64,000 nt of DNA from JACCVG01 sp963790245 (GTDB lineage: Bacteria; Actinomycetota; Thermoleophilia; Solirubrobacterales; Thermoleophilaceae), in NCBI GenBank assembly GCA_963790245.1, contig CAWBNP010000002.1, positions 930,001-994,000 on the forward strand. Reading direction: 5' to 3'. Below are positions 25,273 to 34,137 of the stretch, piece by piece; positions within the stretch are counted from its first letter, which is position 1; each line of letters starts with the position of its first letter. Under the pieces are notes generated by a model that was not told the origin of the DNA, searched no databases, and was given only the letters and a program-made list of their open reading frames with translations. Made by a program: the position numbers and the translations under genes.

Positions 25273-27417
25273 CTATTTGATGAAGAGCATCTCGCTGTAG
25301 CGCGGCAGCGGCCAGAAGTCGTCGGGGACGATCTTCTCGAGCTGGTCTGCGATTTCGCGGACGTTCACCATCGCGGCGAGCTGGTGATCGCGCGCATAGA
25401 CCGCCAGGTCGATGCCCTCGACCCCGTCGGGATAGGCGTTCGCCGTCTCGAGCGCACGGATCACGGTCACGAACTCCTCCACCAGTCCACGGGCCTCGGC
25501 GTCGAGCGAGCTGATCCCCGACTCGTCGATCAGCTCCAGGTAGCGCAGCCCGGCCGGCAGCAGCTGGGTCCGTGCAAGCATCGCCGTCGACTCGGCCTCG
25601 ATGTTCGCGCGGGTCGAGTACTGCTCTACCCAGACCTCGTAGCGCGACTCGAGCTCGCGCTCGGAGAGCACTTCGTAATCGCCGAACACCTCGATCGTCG
25701 TCTCGGCGAGGACTTCGGGCAGGGCCTCGGGGGTCGTGCGCAGGTTTTTCAGGCCACGCTGCTCGGCCTCCGCGTGCCACTCCTCCGAGTAGTTATCGCC
25801 ACCGAAACAAACCTGCTTGTTGGCGACGTAGGCGTCCTTGACGACCGCCGTGACCCGCTCGACGAGATCGTTCCCGCCTGGGCCGGCCTCGAGCTTGTCG
25901 CAGAGATCATCGATCGCCTGGGCGACGATCGTGTTGAGAACGGTGTTCGGGAAGGCCAGCGACATGCTCGATCCGAGCGCCCGGAACTCGAACTTGTTGC
26001 CCGTGAAGGCAAACGGCGAGGTCCGGTTTCGATCGCCCCCGTCCATCGCGAGCGGCGGAAGGACCGGGGTGCCGAGGCCCAGGAACGAACCCGGCGTATG
26101 GGGATCACCCTCGCCTGAGGCGATCGCTTCGAACACCTTGTCGAGCTCCGCGCCGAGGAAGATCGAGATGATCGCCGGCGGTGCCTCGTTGGCACCCAGG
26201 CGGTGGTCCTGGCCGATATTGGCAACCGACGCCCGCAGCAGCCCCTGGTGCTTGTTGACCGCCTGGATGACGGCCGCGCAGAAGAACAGGAAGTTGATGT
26301 TGTCGGCCGGCGTATCGCCCGGATCGAGCAGATTGGCGCCGCTGTCGGTGCCCATCGACCAGTTGTTGTGCTTGCCCGACCCGTTGACGCCGGCGAACGG
26401 CTTCTCGTGCAGCAGGCAGACGAGGCCGTACTTGCGCGCGATCGACTGCATCAGCTGCATCGAAAGCTGCTGATGGTCGGAGCCGACGTTCGAGTTCTCG
26501 AACACCGGTGCGATCTCATACTGACCCGGCGCGACCTCGTTGTGGCGGGTCTTGATCGGCACTCCGAGGCGAGCGAGCTCGAGCTCGGTCTCCATCATGT
26601 AGGCGAGCACCCGCTCCGGAATCGAGCCGAAGTAGTGATCGTCGAGCTCGTGGCCCTTCGGGGGCTTGGAGCCGAACAGGGTCCGGCCGGTGAGCACGAG
26701 GTCGGGCCGCTCGAAGTAGTACTGCTCGTCGATCAGGAAGTACTCCTGCTCGGGTCCTACGGTCGTGAAGACGCGCGCGGCCTTCTGATCGCCGAGCAGC
26801 CGCAGGGCGCGCACCGCCGACTTCGAGAGGGCATCCATCGAACGGAGCAGCGGGATTTTCGCGTCGAGCGCCTCACCGGTCCAGGAAGCGAACGCGGTCG
26901 GGACGCAGAGCAGGGCGCCGTTGGGGTTCTCGAGGATGAACGCCGGGCTGGTCGGATCCCAGGCGGTGTAGCCGCGCGCCTCGAAGGTCGCCCGCACGCC
27001 GCCGGTCGGGAACGACGACGCGTCCGGCTCGCCCTGGATCAGTTCCTTGCCGGAGAACCGGGCGATCCAGTTCCCGTTGCCGTCAGGGTTGAAGAAGGAG
27101 TCGTGCTTCTCGGCCGTCAGGCCGGTCAGTGGCTGGAAGACGTGCGTGAAGTGGGTGGCGCCGCGCTCCATCGCCCACTCCTTCATCGCCGTGGCTATCT
27201 CCTCGGCGAGCGAGGGGTCGAGCGGCTCGCCCTGCTCGAGTGTGCGCTGGAGCTTCTTGTAGACGTCCTTGGAGAGCCGCTCGCGCTGGACGTCACCGGA
27301 GAACACGTTCTCGCCGAACGGGTTGTTGTCGGAGCGGGTGAGGTCGGACGTACCGATCGCTCCACCATTGGCGCTCCACTGGGCGGCGCTGACGTTCTTC
27401 TGGCGAATTCTGGTCAT
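25273..27417 (-). CDS. glnN: Glutamine synthetase type III (GlnN)
   Basis: 714 residues, the length of GSIII, about 250 longer than GSI. ATG 27417 follows AGGAGG at 9 bases. Recognisable sites are THFTHVFQPLTGLTAEKHD near the N-terminus, the active site VGPEQEYFLIDEQYY, KTRHNEVAPGQYEIAPVFE, the ATP/glutamate loop KPFAGVNGSGKHNNWSMGT and NRTSPFAFTGNKFEFRALG. It makes glutamine from glutamate, ammonia and ATP. No PII or adenylyltransferase gene is near. GSIII is less common in actinobacteria than GSI, so it may be a condition-specific enzyme. Confidence 0.95.
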   Translation of the reverse strand: MTRIRQKNVSAAQWSANGGAIGTSDLTRSDNNPFGENVFSGDVQRERLSKDVYKKLQRTLEQGEPLDPSLAEEIATAMKEWAMERGATHFTHVFQPLTGLTAEKHDSFFNPDGNGNWIARFSGKELIQGEPDASSFPTGGVRATFEARGYTAWDPTSPAFILENPNGALLCVPTAFASWTGEALDAKIPLLRSMDALSKSAVRALRLLGDQKAARVFTTVGPEQEYFLIDEQYYFERPDLVLTGRTLFGSKPPKGHELDDHYFGSIPERVLAYMMETELELARLGVPIKTRHNEVAPGQYEIAPVFENSNVGSDHQQLSMQLMQSIARKYGLVCLLHEKPFAGVNGSGKHNNWSMGTDSGANLLDPGDTPADNINFLFFCAAVIQAVNKHQGLLRASVANIGQDHRLGANEAPPAIISIFLGAELDKVFEAIASGEGDPHTPGSFLGLGTPVLPPLAMDGGDRNRTSPFAFTGNKFEFRALGSSMSLAFPNTVLNTIVAQAIDDLCDKLEAGPGGNDLVERVTAVVKDAYVANKQVCFGGDNYSEEWHAEAEQRGLKNLRTTPEALPEVLAETTIEVFGDYEVLSERELESRYEVWVEQYSTRANIEAESTAMLARTQLLPAGLRYLELIDESGISSLDAEARGLVEEFVTVIRALETANAYPDGVEGIDLAVYARDHQLAAMVNVREIADQLEKIVPDDFWPLPRYSEMLFIK

Positions 27418-27639
27418 AAGGGTGGTCCTCCTGATCTGGCAGCGTTCGGGCACGCCGATGCTTGCTCTCCGGTTCGAGTTGGCCAAAGCCTAGTCAGCCC
27501 GGGGCAGCCTGGCCTTGTACATCCGTACAAATCGAAGCGTGGGGCGCTCGACCACGCGGCGCGCCCATAGACTCGCGCAATCAGCGCGACGCGCGACCCG
27601 ACGGTTCTCCGCCGGCTGCTCGACGGTGAGCATCAGCCG

Positions 27640-29511
27640 GTGCGCGACCTCGTTCGCGAGATTCTGTCGCGGCCGGAGTTCGCCCCGACAGAGACCGGCG
27701 ACCGCGACCGCTACCGCGCGCAAGTCCTCGAATGGGCCAAAACGCTCGCGGCCGAGGGCGGAACGGCACTCGGCTTCCCGGTCGAGTTCGGCGGCGGCGG
27801 AGATGTCGGGGCATCGGTCGCCTCCTTCGAGACACTCGCCCTCGGCGATCTCTCGCTGCTGGTCAAGGTCGGTGTCCAGTTCGGCCTGTTCGGCGGGGCG
27901 GTGCTCCAGCTCGGCACGCGCGCTCATCACCAGGCGTATCTGGCAGACATCGCAACGCTCGAGCTGCCCGGCTGTTTCGCGATGACCGAGAGCGGCCACG
28001 GCTCTAACGTCCAGGAGATCCGGACCGTCGCGACCTACGACGCCGCGAGCGAGGAGTTCGTGATCAACACGCCCGAGCCGGCGGCGCGCAAGGACTACAT
28101 CGGCAACGCCGCCCGGGACGGTCGGATGGCGGTCGTGTTCTGCCAGCTGGTCGTCGGCAACGAGCCGCGCGGCGTCCATGCTCTGCTGGTTCCGCTGCGT
28201 GACGGGCGCGGCCGCATCCTCCCGCGGATCGAGATCGAGGACTGCGGCGCCAAGCAAGGGCTCAACGGAGTCGACAACGGCCGGATCAGCTTCGACCACG
28301 CGCGCGTCCCACGGGGCGCGCTGCTCGACCGTTATGCCGAGGTCTCTGCCGACGGCCGCTACGCGAGCTCGATCGAGAACCCGACCAAGCGGTTCTTCAC
28401 GATGCTCGGAACACTGATCCAGGGTCGTGTCTGCATCTGCGCGGCCGGGATCAGCACCGCCAAGGTCGCACTGACGATTGCAATCCGGCACGCGGCTGTC
28501 CGCCGCCAGTTCGGCCCTCCCGGCGGCAGCGAGGTCACTTTGCTCGAGTACCCGACCCATCAGCGGCGGCTGCTGCCCCCGCTTGCCAAGACCTACGCCT
28601 TGAGCTTCGCTCAGCAACAGCTGGCGGCGGCGCTGCACGAATCATTCAGCGGTGCCGAGCCGGATCCGGAGGCGCGCCGCGAACTCGAGACCCGGGCAGC
28701 GGGGCTCAAGGCTTATGCGACCTGGCACGCGACGGCCACGATCCAGGACTGCCGCGAAGCGTGCGGGGGCGCCGGCTACATGAGCATCAACCGGTTCGGC
28801 GCGCTGAAGGCCGACAGCGACGTGTTCACGACCTTCGAGGGCGACAACACGGTTCTGATGCAGTTGGTCGCCAAGAGTCTGCTGACCGACTACCGCGAGC
28901 AGTTCGGCGAGTTCAACCCGCTCGAGATGGTCGGTTTCATGGCCGGCCAAGTGCTCGAGACCGTCATCGAGCGGACCGCCGCGCGCGAGATCATCGCCCG
29001 GCTCGCCGACGATCTCCTGCCGAGCCGCGAATCGGAAACCGACCTGCTCGACCGCGACTATCACCTCGCGCTGATGCTCTGGCGGGAGGAGCACGTGCTC
29101 TCCGGACTCGCGCGGAGGCTCAAGGAGGGGATGGACAACGGCGAGGGCGTCTTCGAGCTGTTCCTGCGCTGTCAGCCGCACATGATCGTCGCGGCACACG
29201 CCCACATCGAGCGGCTCGTGCTGGAGGCGATGATCGACGGAGTCGGCAGGGCCGGCGATGGACAGCTGGCGGAGCTACTCGGCCGCGTCTGCGATTTGTT
29301 CGCCCTTTCGGCGATCGAGGCCGACCGCGCCTGGTACCAGGAGCACGGCCGGCTGTCCTCGACCCGCTCGAAAGCCGTAATCAGGGCCGTCGAGCGGCTC
29401 GCGCGCGACCTGAGCGCAGATGCGCTCTTGCTCGTCGACGCATTCGGGATTCCCGATCAGGCGCTCGGCGCGCCGATCGGGCAGCGGGACGCGGACGGCT
29501 CGACCGTCTAG
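27640..29511 (+). CDS. Acyl-CoA oxidase/dehydrogenase family protein
   Basis: At least 623 residues. It has PVEFGGGGDVGASVASFETLA, the FAD-site region CFAMTESGHGSNVQEIRT, GVHALLVPLRDGRG, DNGRISFDHARVPRGALLDR, ACGGAGYMSINRFGALKADSDVFTTFEGDN and a long C-terminal domain, the layout of acyl-CoA oxidases rather than short dehydrogenases. GTG 27640 is the first conventional start, but the frame is open back to a TAG at 27568 and the segment before the GTG (ISATRDPTVLRRLLDGEHQP) looks like genuine protein. A TAGACT box ends 6 bases before the ATC codon at 27580, so the real start may be there. Confidence 0.88.
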   Translation: MRDLVREILSRPEFAPTETGDRDRYRAQVLEWAKTLAAEGGTALGFPVEFGGGGDVGASVASFETLALGDLSLLVKVGVQFGLFGGAVLQLGTRAHHQAYLADIATLELPGCFAMTESGHGSNVQEIRTVATYDAASEEFVINTPEPAARKDYIGNAARDGRMAVVFCQLVVGNEPRGVHALLVPLRDGRGRILPRIEIEDCGAKQGLNGVDNGRISFDHARVPRGALLDRYAEVSADGRYASSIENPTKRFFTMLGTLIQGRVCICAAGISTAKVALTIAIRHAAVRRQFGPPGGSEVTLLEYPTHQRRLLPPLAKTYALSFAQQQLAAALHESFSGAEPDPEARRELETRAAGLKAYATWHATATIQDCREACGGAGYMSINRFGALKADSDVFTTFEGDNTVLMQLVAKSLLTDYREQFGEFNPLEMVGFMAGQVLETVIERTAAREIIARLADDLLPSRESETDLLDRDYHLALMLWREEHVLSGLARRLKEGMDNGEGVFELFLRCQPHMIVAAHAHIERLVLEAMIDGVGRAGDGQLAELLGRVCDLFALSAIEADRAWYQEHGRLSSTRSKAVIRAVERLARDLSADALLLVDAFGIPDQALGAPIGQRDADGSTV

Positions 29512-31544
29512 GAAGCGGCGCAGGCTGCCGAGAGCGCGCCGAGGCGGTAGCCGTCGCCGACCGGAGTCGCGACGCTCCGCGGCCCGGCGCGCGAGACGGT
29601 GAACGGCCGCGAGGCCACGGAGTAGCGGCGCGCCGAAATCCGAAGACGATGACGTCCAGCAGGCGCGCCGCGCGGAACCTCCCAGCGCGCCAGATAACGG
29701 CCACCTTGCTCGACCGTCCAAACGATCTGCAGGCCGAGATCGTCGGTGATCGGCTGCCAGTCCGCTCCCACCCGGCGCTGGACGATCACGAACGGGCGGT
29801 CGAAGGGACGATCGGTTCCGAGCTCGCCTCCGCGCCAGCCGAACTCGGCGTAGCCACAGCGTCCGACCGCTGTCCGGGGCTGGGTGAGCGGGACTGCATC
29901 GGCGGTACCCGGGCCGAAGCCGGAGTGGTTTGCGACGACGCCGTTGCGCGGATCGAAAGCGAACGGCTTCGGCGGCGGGCGATCTCGATCGATCCGACCC
30001 GCGAGCCCGGCCAGCTCGTCGCGCAGCAGGCTCCCGGCCTGCGGTCCGAAGAGCGTCGAGCCGCCCTCGTAGTGCTGGCGGTCGTACTCCTCCGGCGTCG
30101 TCAGGTAGAGGACGAACTCATTCGCGAGGCCGGAGACGATCGCCTCCCGGACTCCGGCGCCCCGGCCCTGGGCGAGCACCGCTGCCCGGACCCGGCGGCC
30201 CATCTCAACGGTCGGCTCGCCCGGCATCGACGCGATCATGCGGTCGGCGATCCGCACGACCATCAGCGGCACCGCGCGCGGCACGCTGTCACTGCTGGCC
30301 GCCGGGATCCCGACCTTGTGACCCTGGGAACCGAAGCTCGACGGCGCGCGGATGCCCTCGAGCGGAACGCCGGTCAGATCGAAGAGCGGACCCCTCCCCT
30401 CCTCCGAACCGGTCAGGAACGGGAGCCCGGGAAGCGGGCTGTCGGCTACACGGCCGCCGCCCTTCACGGCCTGGCCGCAGAAACAGGTTCGCGTCCAGCG
30501 CCGATCGAGAACAGGACGCCGTTGAAGCGATCGTCCGGCCCGCCGCCAAGCGCTGAACATCGCCTTCCCCTCCGCGGTTCCAACGCGGTCGGTGATCACG
30601 GGGCTTTGGCCTTCGAGGCCCGCCGACTGGTCACCCTCATTGGAATTGCCGTAGACGTTGATCAGCGGCCGCTCGGGACCGAGTGCGGCCGCCCGGCGGA
30701 CACGCGCCTCGAAAGCCCGGTTGGCCGGACCGTGGTGATCCTGGTTGTAGACCTCAAACTCGGAAGGATTGACAGTTCCGTGGTTGGCGAACGATGACCA
30801 CGCACCGAGCGGGCGACGGCCCCGCTTGCCGACCCGGTCGACCCTCAGCACGTCGACATCGGGATCGATGGTGTGCAGTGGCCCATCGGGGTCCTGCGAT
30901 GGACGACCCGCGCCTCGCGCCCGCACGACCCCGTGATCGGCAAGATGGGCTTCGACGCTCCGGTTGCGGGTGAGGGTCGTGAGCCGTTGCTTGCCCCAGC
31001 CGATCGCCGCCGGGCCGCTGTCGCGGTCGGCTCGCCGGATCGCCGCCGAGATCCTGTCGACAAGCAGCCCGTACAGCCGCCGGTCGGCCGGGAGCGGGCT
31101 GAGCAGCTCGGCGAAGGAGCTGGGTCGGTCGATCGTCTCCGGGCTCGGGGCGAGCGTGTTGAACGTGTCGAAGTTCGCATATCCGGCCGGCCCGGCATGG
31201 GTATGAGAGGCGGAGACGAGCACATTGCGCTCGTTGAAATCTCCACCGGCAGCGGCCGCGACGTCCTTCACGAGCCCGCCTGGCGCGGCGAAAAGGTCGA
31301 TCGAGACGAGCGCGGTCTTCTCTCCGGCCGACTCGAGCACGAGTGCGCTGGCGTAGAGGCGGGTGTGTACGCCCTGCCCCGTTCGATCGGCCCGGGTCCA
31401 CCCTCCCAACGCATATCCCGTGGGCGGCGTGATGTCTGCCCGGCCCATGCCCGCGCGAAGCTCGGCGGGTGCGGCCGCGGCTGCGCCGGGCACGGCCGCC
31501 AGACCGGCGACGATGACGCTGATCAACCTCACCGGAAAGCGCAT
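29508..31544 (-). CDS. Secreted neutral/alkaline ceramidase-like hydrolase
   Basis: 678 residues from ATG 31544, giving a signal peptide (MRFPVRLISVIVAGLAAVPG...AAA). The mature start GMGRADITPPTGYALGGW and VLVSASHTHAGPAGYANF, with the zinc-type HTH, are hallmarks of the neutral ceramidase N-terminal domain. SSFANHGTVNP supplies a further metal His and VYGNSNEGDQSAG follows. The C-terminal 130 residues are beta-rich. Known relatives cleave the amide of ceramides; bacteria without sphingolipids also carry such proteins with unknown substrates. It overlaps the acyl-CoA oxidase end by 4 bases, convergently. Confidence 0.82.
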   Translation of the reverse strand: MRFPVRLISVIVAGLAAVPGAAAAAPAELRAGMGRADITPPTGYALGGWTRADRTGQGVHTRLYASALVLESAGEKTALVSIDLFAAPGGLVKDVAAAAGGDFNERNVLVSASHTHAGPAGYANFDTFNTLAPSPETIDRPSSFAELLSPLPADRRLYGLLVDRISAAIRRADRDSGPAAIGWGKQRLTTLTRNRSVEAHLADHGVVRARGAGRPSQDPDGPLHTIDPDVDVLRVDRVGKRGRRPLGAWSSFANHGTVNPSEFEVYNQDHHGPANRAFEARVRRAAALGPERPLINVYGNSNEGDQSAGLEGQSPVITDRVGTAEGKAMFSAWRRAGRSLQRRPVLDRRWTRTCFCGQAVKGGGRVADSPLPGLPFLTGSEEGRGPLFDLTGVPLEGIRAPSSFGSQGHKVGIPAASSDSVPRAVPLMVVRIADRMIASMPGEPTVEMGRRVRAAVLAQGRGAGVREAIVSGLANEFVLYLTTPEEYDRQHYEGGSTLFGPQAGSLLRDELAGLAGRIDRDRPPPKPFAFDPRNGVVANHSGFGPGTADAVPLTQPRTAVGRCGYAEFGWRGGELGTDRPFDRPFVIVQRRVGADWQPITDDLGLQIVWTVEQGGRYLARWEVPRGAPAGRHRLRISARRYSVASRPFTVSRAGPRSVATPVGDGYRLGALSAACAAS

Positions 31545-31589
31545 GAGGGAGAGTCTGACCGGCCCAGCCAAGCCGCGCCTCAGCGCCGC

Positions 31590-32723
31590 TCAGGCAGCGC
31601 GGCGCCGGCCAGCGCCGACCGTGGCCTCGAACTCTCGATCGAGGCCGAGGTCGAGTGCGATCTTGCGCATGTCGCGCCGCTGGTCGGGCATCACGAAGCT
31701 GACCCCTTCTCCGGTCGCGCCGGCGCGCCCGGTCCGCCCGATGCGGTGGACGTAGGCGTCGCGGTCCTCGGGCGCGTCGAAGTTGATCACGTGGGTGATG
31801 TCGGCGACGTCGATCCCGCGGGCCGCGACGTCAGTCGCTACCAGCGTGTCGATGTCGCCCGATTCGAAGCGCGCGAGCGCCTTCTGGCGCTGCGACTGCG
31901 ACTTGTTGCCGTGCATCGCGACCGCGGGCAGGGATTTCGTCTGGAGCCGCTTGACGAGCCGGTCCGCACCGCGCTTGGTGCGCACGAACACCAGCGTCCG
32001 TCCGCGCTCGCTGCTGCGGAGCTCTTCGACCAGTGCCCCGAGCTTCGCGTCGTGCTGGATGTGCACGAACCGGTGGGCGATATCGGGCTTGCTCTCGGCC
32101 TTCGGCGCGTGGACGTGGCGCTGAGGACGGTCGGTGTAGGCCTTTGCAACCCGGCCGACCTCACCCTCGAGGGTTGCCGAGAAGAACAAGGTCTGGCGCT
32201 GCGCGTTGGTCTTCTTGACGATCCGGTCAACGGCGGGCTTGAAGCCCATGTCGAGCATCCGGTCGGCCTCGTCGAGGACGAGCAGGCGGACGTGCGCGAG
32301 CGTGATGTCACCGCGCTGGAGCAGATCCTCGAGCCGGCCGGGCGTCGCGACCACGATGTGGGCGCGGGCGGCCAGCTTGGCCTGGCGGGTGATCCCGACG
32401 CCGCCGTAGACGGCGGTGATCGAAAGGGCGCGCGAGTGGGCGATCGCCTCGAGCTCGTCGACGATCTGGCTGGCGAGCTCGCGTGTCGGAGCGAGCACGA
32501 GCGCCGCGGGACGACGGGCATCGGCTGCGATCCGGTCGACCATCGGGATGCCGAAGGCGAGCGTCTTGCCCGAGCCGGTCGGGGACTGGGCGAGGACATC
32601 GCGACCGGCGAGAACGTCGGCTACTACGAGCCGCTGGACCGCAAAGGGCGCGGAGATCCCGCGCTCTGCGAGCGCGGACACGACAGGTTTGGAAACGCCG
32701 AGATCGGCGAAAGACGGAGACAT
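31590..32723 (-). CDS. DEAD-box ATP-dependent RNA helicase
   Basis: 377 residues. All core motifs are present: Q-motif region SFADLGVSKPVVSALAERGI, motif I AQSPTGSGKT, Ia APTRELASQ, Ib TPGRLEDLL, II LDEADRMLDMGF, III FSATLEG, IV TLVFVRTKRGADRLV, V ATDVAARGIDVADITHV and VI HRIGRTGRAG. The Q motif lacks the usual Pro-Thr-x-Gln (SAPFAVQ instead). There is almost no C-terminal extension, so this is a minimal helicase. It may assist RNA unfolding together with the cold-shock protein, although they are not adjacent. Confidence 0.93.
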   Translation of the reverse strand: MSPSFADLGVSKPVVSALAERGISAPFAVQRLVVADVLAGRDVLAQSPTGSGKTLAFGIPMVDRIAADARRPAALVLAPTRELASQIVDELEAIAHSRALSITAVYGGVGITRQAKLAARAHIVVATPGRLEDLLQRGDITLAHVRLLVLDEADRMLDMGFKPAVDRIVKKTNAQRQTLFFSATLEGEVGRVAKAYTDRPQRHVHAPKAESKPDIAHRFVHIQHDAKLGALVEELRSSERGRTLVFVRTKRGADRLVKRLQTKSLPAVAMHGNKSQSQRQKALARFESGDIDTLVATDVAARGIDVADITHVINFDAPEDRDAYVHRIGRTGRAGATGEGVSFVMPDQRRDMRKIALDLGLDREFEATVGAGRRRAA

Positions 32724-32824
32724 TCTGTGCTCATTTCTTAATGAAGCTGTGTGGGAGATCCTGCAACCCCGACACGCTTGCTGCGCACAGAGAGAGACGG
32801 AACCTCTCGGGCGGCGTGAGCCGG

Positions 32825-32862
32825 CCCGACACCGCAACCGTAGCAGGGGTTGCGGTGCCGGG
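32825..32862 (-). terminator. Hairpin terminator after the second collagen-linker gene
   Basis: CCCGACACCGCAACC (32825-32839) pairs with GGTTGCGGTGCCGGG (32848-32862) with one mismatch over an 8-base loop, 17 bases past the stop at 32879. It separates this gene from the downstream helicase. Confidence 0.75.
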
Positions 32863-32878
32863 CTGCTCGGAGCTGCTG

Positions 32879-34060
32879 CTAGCGCTTGAGACGGACGCGC
32901 GTCGTGATCTCGGCGCGGGCGTCCTCTGCCTTGACCCGCTGGGAGATGTTCATGCGCTTGCGGTTGCCGAGGTCGTCGCGGCGGTTGTTGACGAACGGCA
33001 GCGTGACCGTCTTGCTGTCGCCGTCGTTGATCCGAACCTTCCGGCTCTTGGTCAGACGACGGCCGTCGGCGTTGAGGTCGCCCTGGATGTTCATCTTGCA
33101 TGCGTCGTCGAGCTGCTTCGGGCACGTGAGCTTGACCTTCACTGAGCGGTTGTCGCCGATGATCCGCGCCTTCTTCGGCGCGACGCGGCGGAGCAGGCGC
33201 CGCAGGCGGCGGTCCTCGGGGCTCAGACCGTTGCGACCACTGCGGCCATCTCGGCCGTCGCGTCCGGAGCCGCCACGCGGGCCGCGGTCACCCTCGGGGC
33301 CACGCGGGCCGCTCGAGCCGGGCGTACCCGCGGGACCCTGCGGGCCGGGGGTGCCGACGATGCTCGTCGCGCGCATGATGATGTCATCGTAATCCGCAGT
33401 GATCGCCGGGACCACGCCCGCGATTGCGGTGTACCTGGTCGTCACCTTGAGTCGATAGGTGCCCCCCATCTGGAGGTCATCTGGATCGACCGGAATCGCG
33501 TTCTGCTGCGTGAACTCCCTCGGTCCGGGCAGCGGCCCGTCGTTGACCAGAGAGACCGGATCGGTTTCCGCGCCTGCCACGACGCGCACGAGATCGAAGT
33601 CGTAGGAGGCCTCTTGTTCCTCGGGAACGGAGATCGCCGTAGGTGCAGTCGATCGGCGGGTCAGACGAACGGTGACCTGGTCGGGCACCTGCCCGGCATC
33701 ACCGTTGTAGACGAAGTCCGGGCTCTGGAGGATCGCCTCGGCGCTGGCCGCGCCGACCGCGACGACACCGCCGAAGGAGCTGCGCAGGTAGCCGTCGGTC
33801 GGACCGCCGGCGCCGCCGGTTGCCTGGAAGCTGTTACTCGGAGCCGGGCAGATAAGCACCCCCGGGATCAGGCAGAGCGGATCGGTCTCGGTGTCGAACA
33901 CCCAGCCGCCCTCGTTGGTCTGGAAAGTCCGCGGGCTCGTGTCTACGCCGACATTGGGCGCGTAGAGCGTGCTGGTATTAGTGCCCTGGGCCGAGGCGGC
34001 GGCCGGCACGAGCGCGAGCGACAGAGAAGCGAGGAGAAGGCTGCGAGAAGTTTTTTTCAT
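32879..34060 (-). CDS. Secreted protein with beta-rich domain, collagen-like Gly-X-Y linker and basic C-terminal domain
   Basis: 393 residues from ATG 34060, 7 bases after a TATGGT box. A signal peptide (MKKTSRSLLLASLSLALVPAAASA) is followed by a beta-rich domain with NEGGWVFDTETDPLCLIP and a second Cys in VLICPAPS, SPDFVYNGDAG and YRLKVTTRY. A true Gly-X-Y run (about residues 245-290: GTPGPQGPAGTPGSSGPRG and on) leads to a basic domain with KVKLTCPKQLDDACKMNIQG. Motif order and the paired cysteines match the protein at 6833-7894, but the collagen segment is longer here. Surface location is inferred; no sortase motif is present. Confidence 0.82.
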   Translation of the reverse strand: MKKTSRSLLLASLSLALVPAAASAQGTNTSTLYAPNVGVDTSPRTFQTNEGGWVFDTETDPLCLIPGVLICPAPSNSFQATGGAGGPTDGYLRSSFGGVVAVGAASAEAILQSPDFVYNGDAGQVPDQVTVRLTRRSTAPTAISVPEEQEASYDFDLVRVVAGAETDPVSLVNDGPLPGPREFTQQNAIPVDPDDLQMGGTYRLKVTTRYTAIAGVVPAITADYDDIIMRATSIVGTPGPQGPAGTPGSSGPRGPEGDRGPRGGSGRDGRDGRSGRNGLSPEDRRLRRLLRRVAPKKARIIGDNRSVKVKLTCPKQLDDACKMNIQGDLNADGRRLTKSRKVRINDGDSKTVTLPFVNNRRDDLGNRKRMNISQRVKAEDARAEITTRVRLKR

Positions 34061-34067
34061 GGCGGGA

Positions 34068-34073
34068 ACCATA
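34068..34073 (-). promoter_or_regulatory. Leaderless -10 box (TATGGT) for the collagen-like gene
   Basis: On the minus strand TATGGT is followed by 7 bases and ATG 34060. It lies in the 77-base gap after the MMPL-HlyD gene, so this gene has its own promoter. Confidence 0.55.
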
Positions 34074-34137
34074 CCCATATCGGCGGATTTCTTAGTCACT
34101 TCACAACCTTCCTCTCGATGCATCGCCCGTTGCATGG

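Noticed and set aside
28761..30797. 678-codon plus-strand frame
   Set aside because: Overlaps the acyl-CoA oxidase in another frame and the ceramidase-like gene antisense; composition is low-complexity Arg-rich.
30873..32741. 622-codon plus-strand frame
   Set aside because: Antisense to the ceramidase-like and DEAD-box helicase genes, both of which have full motif sets.
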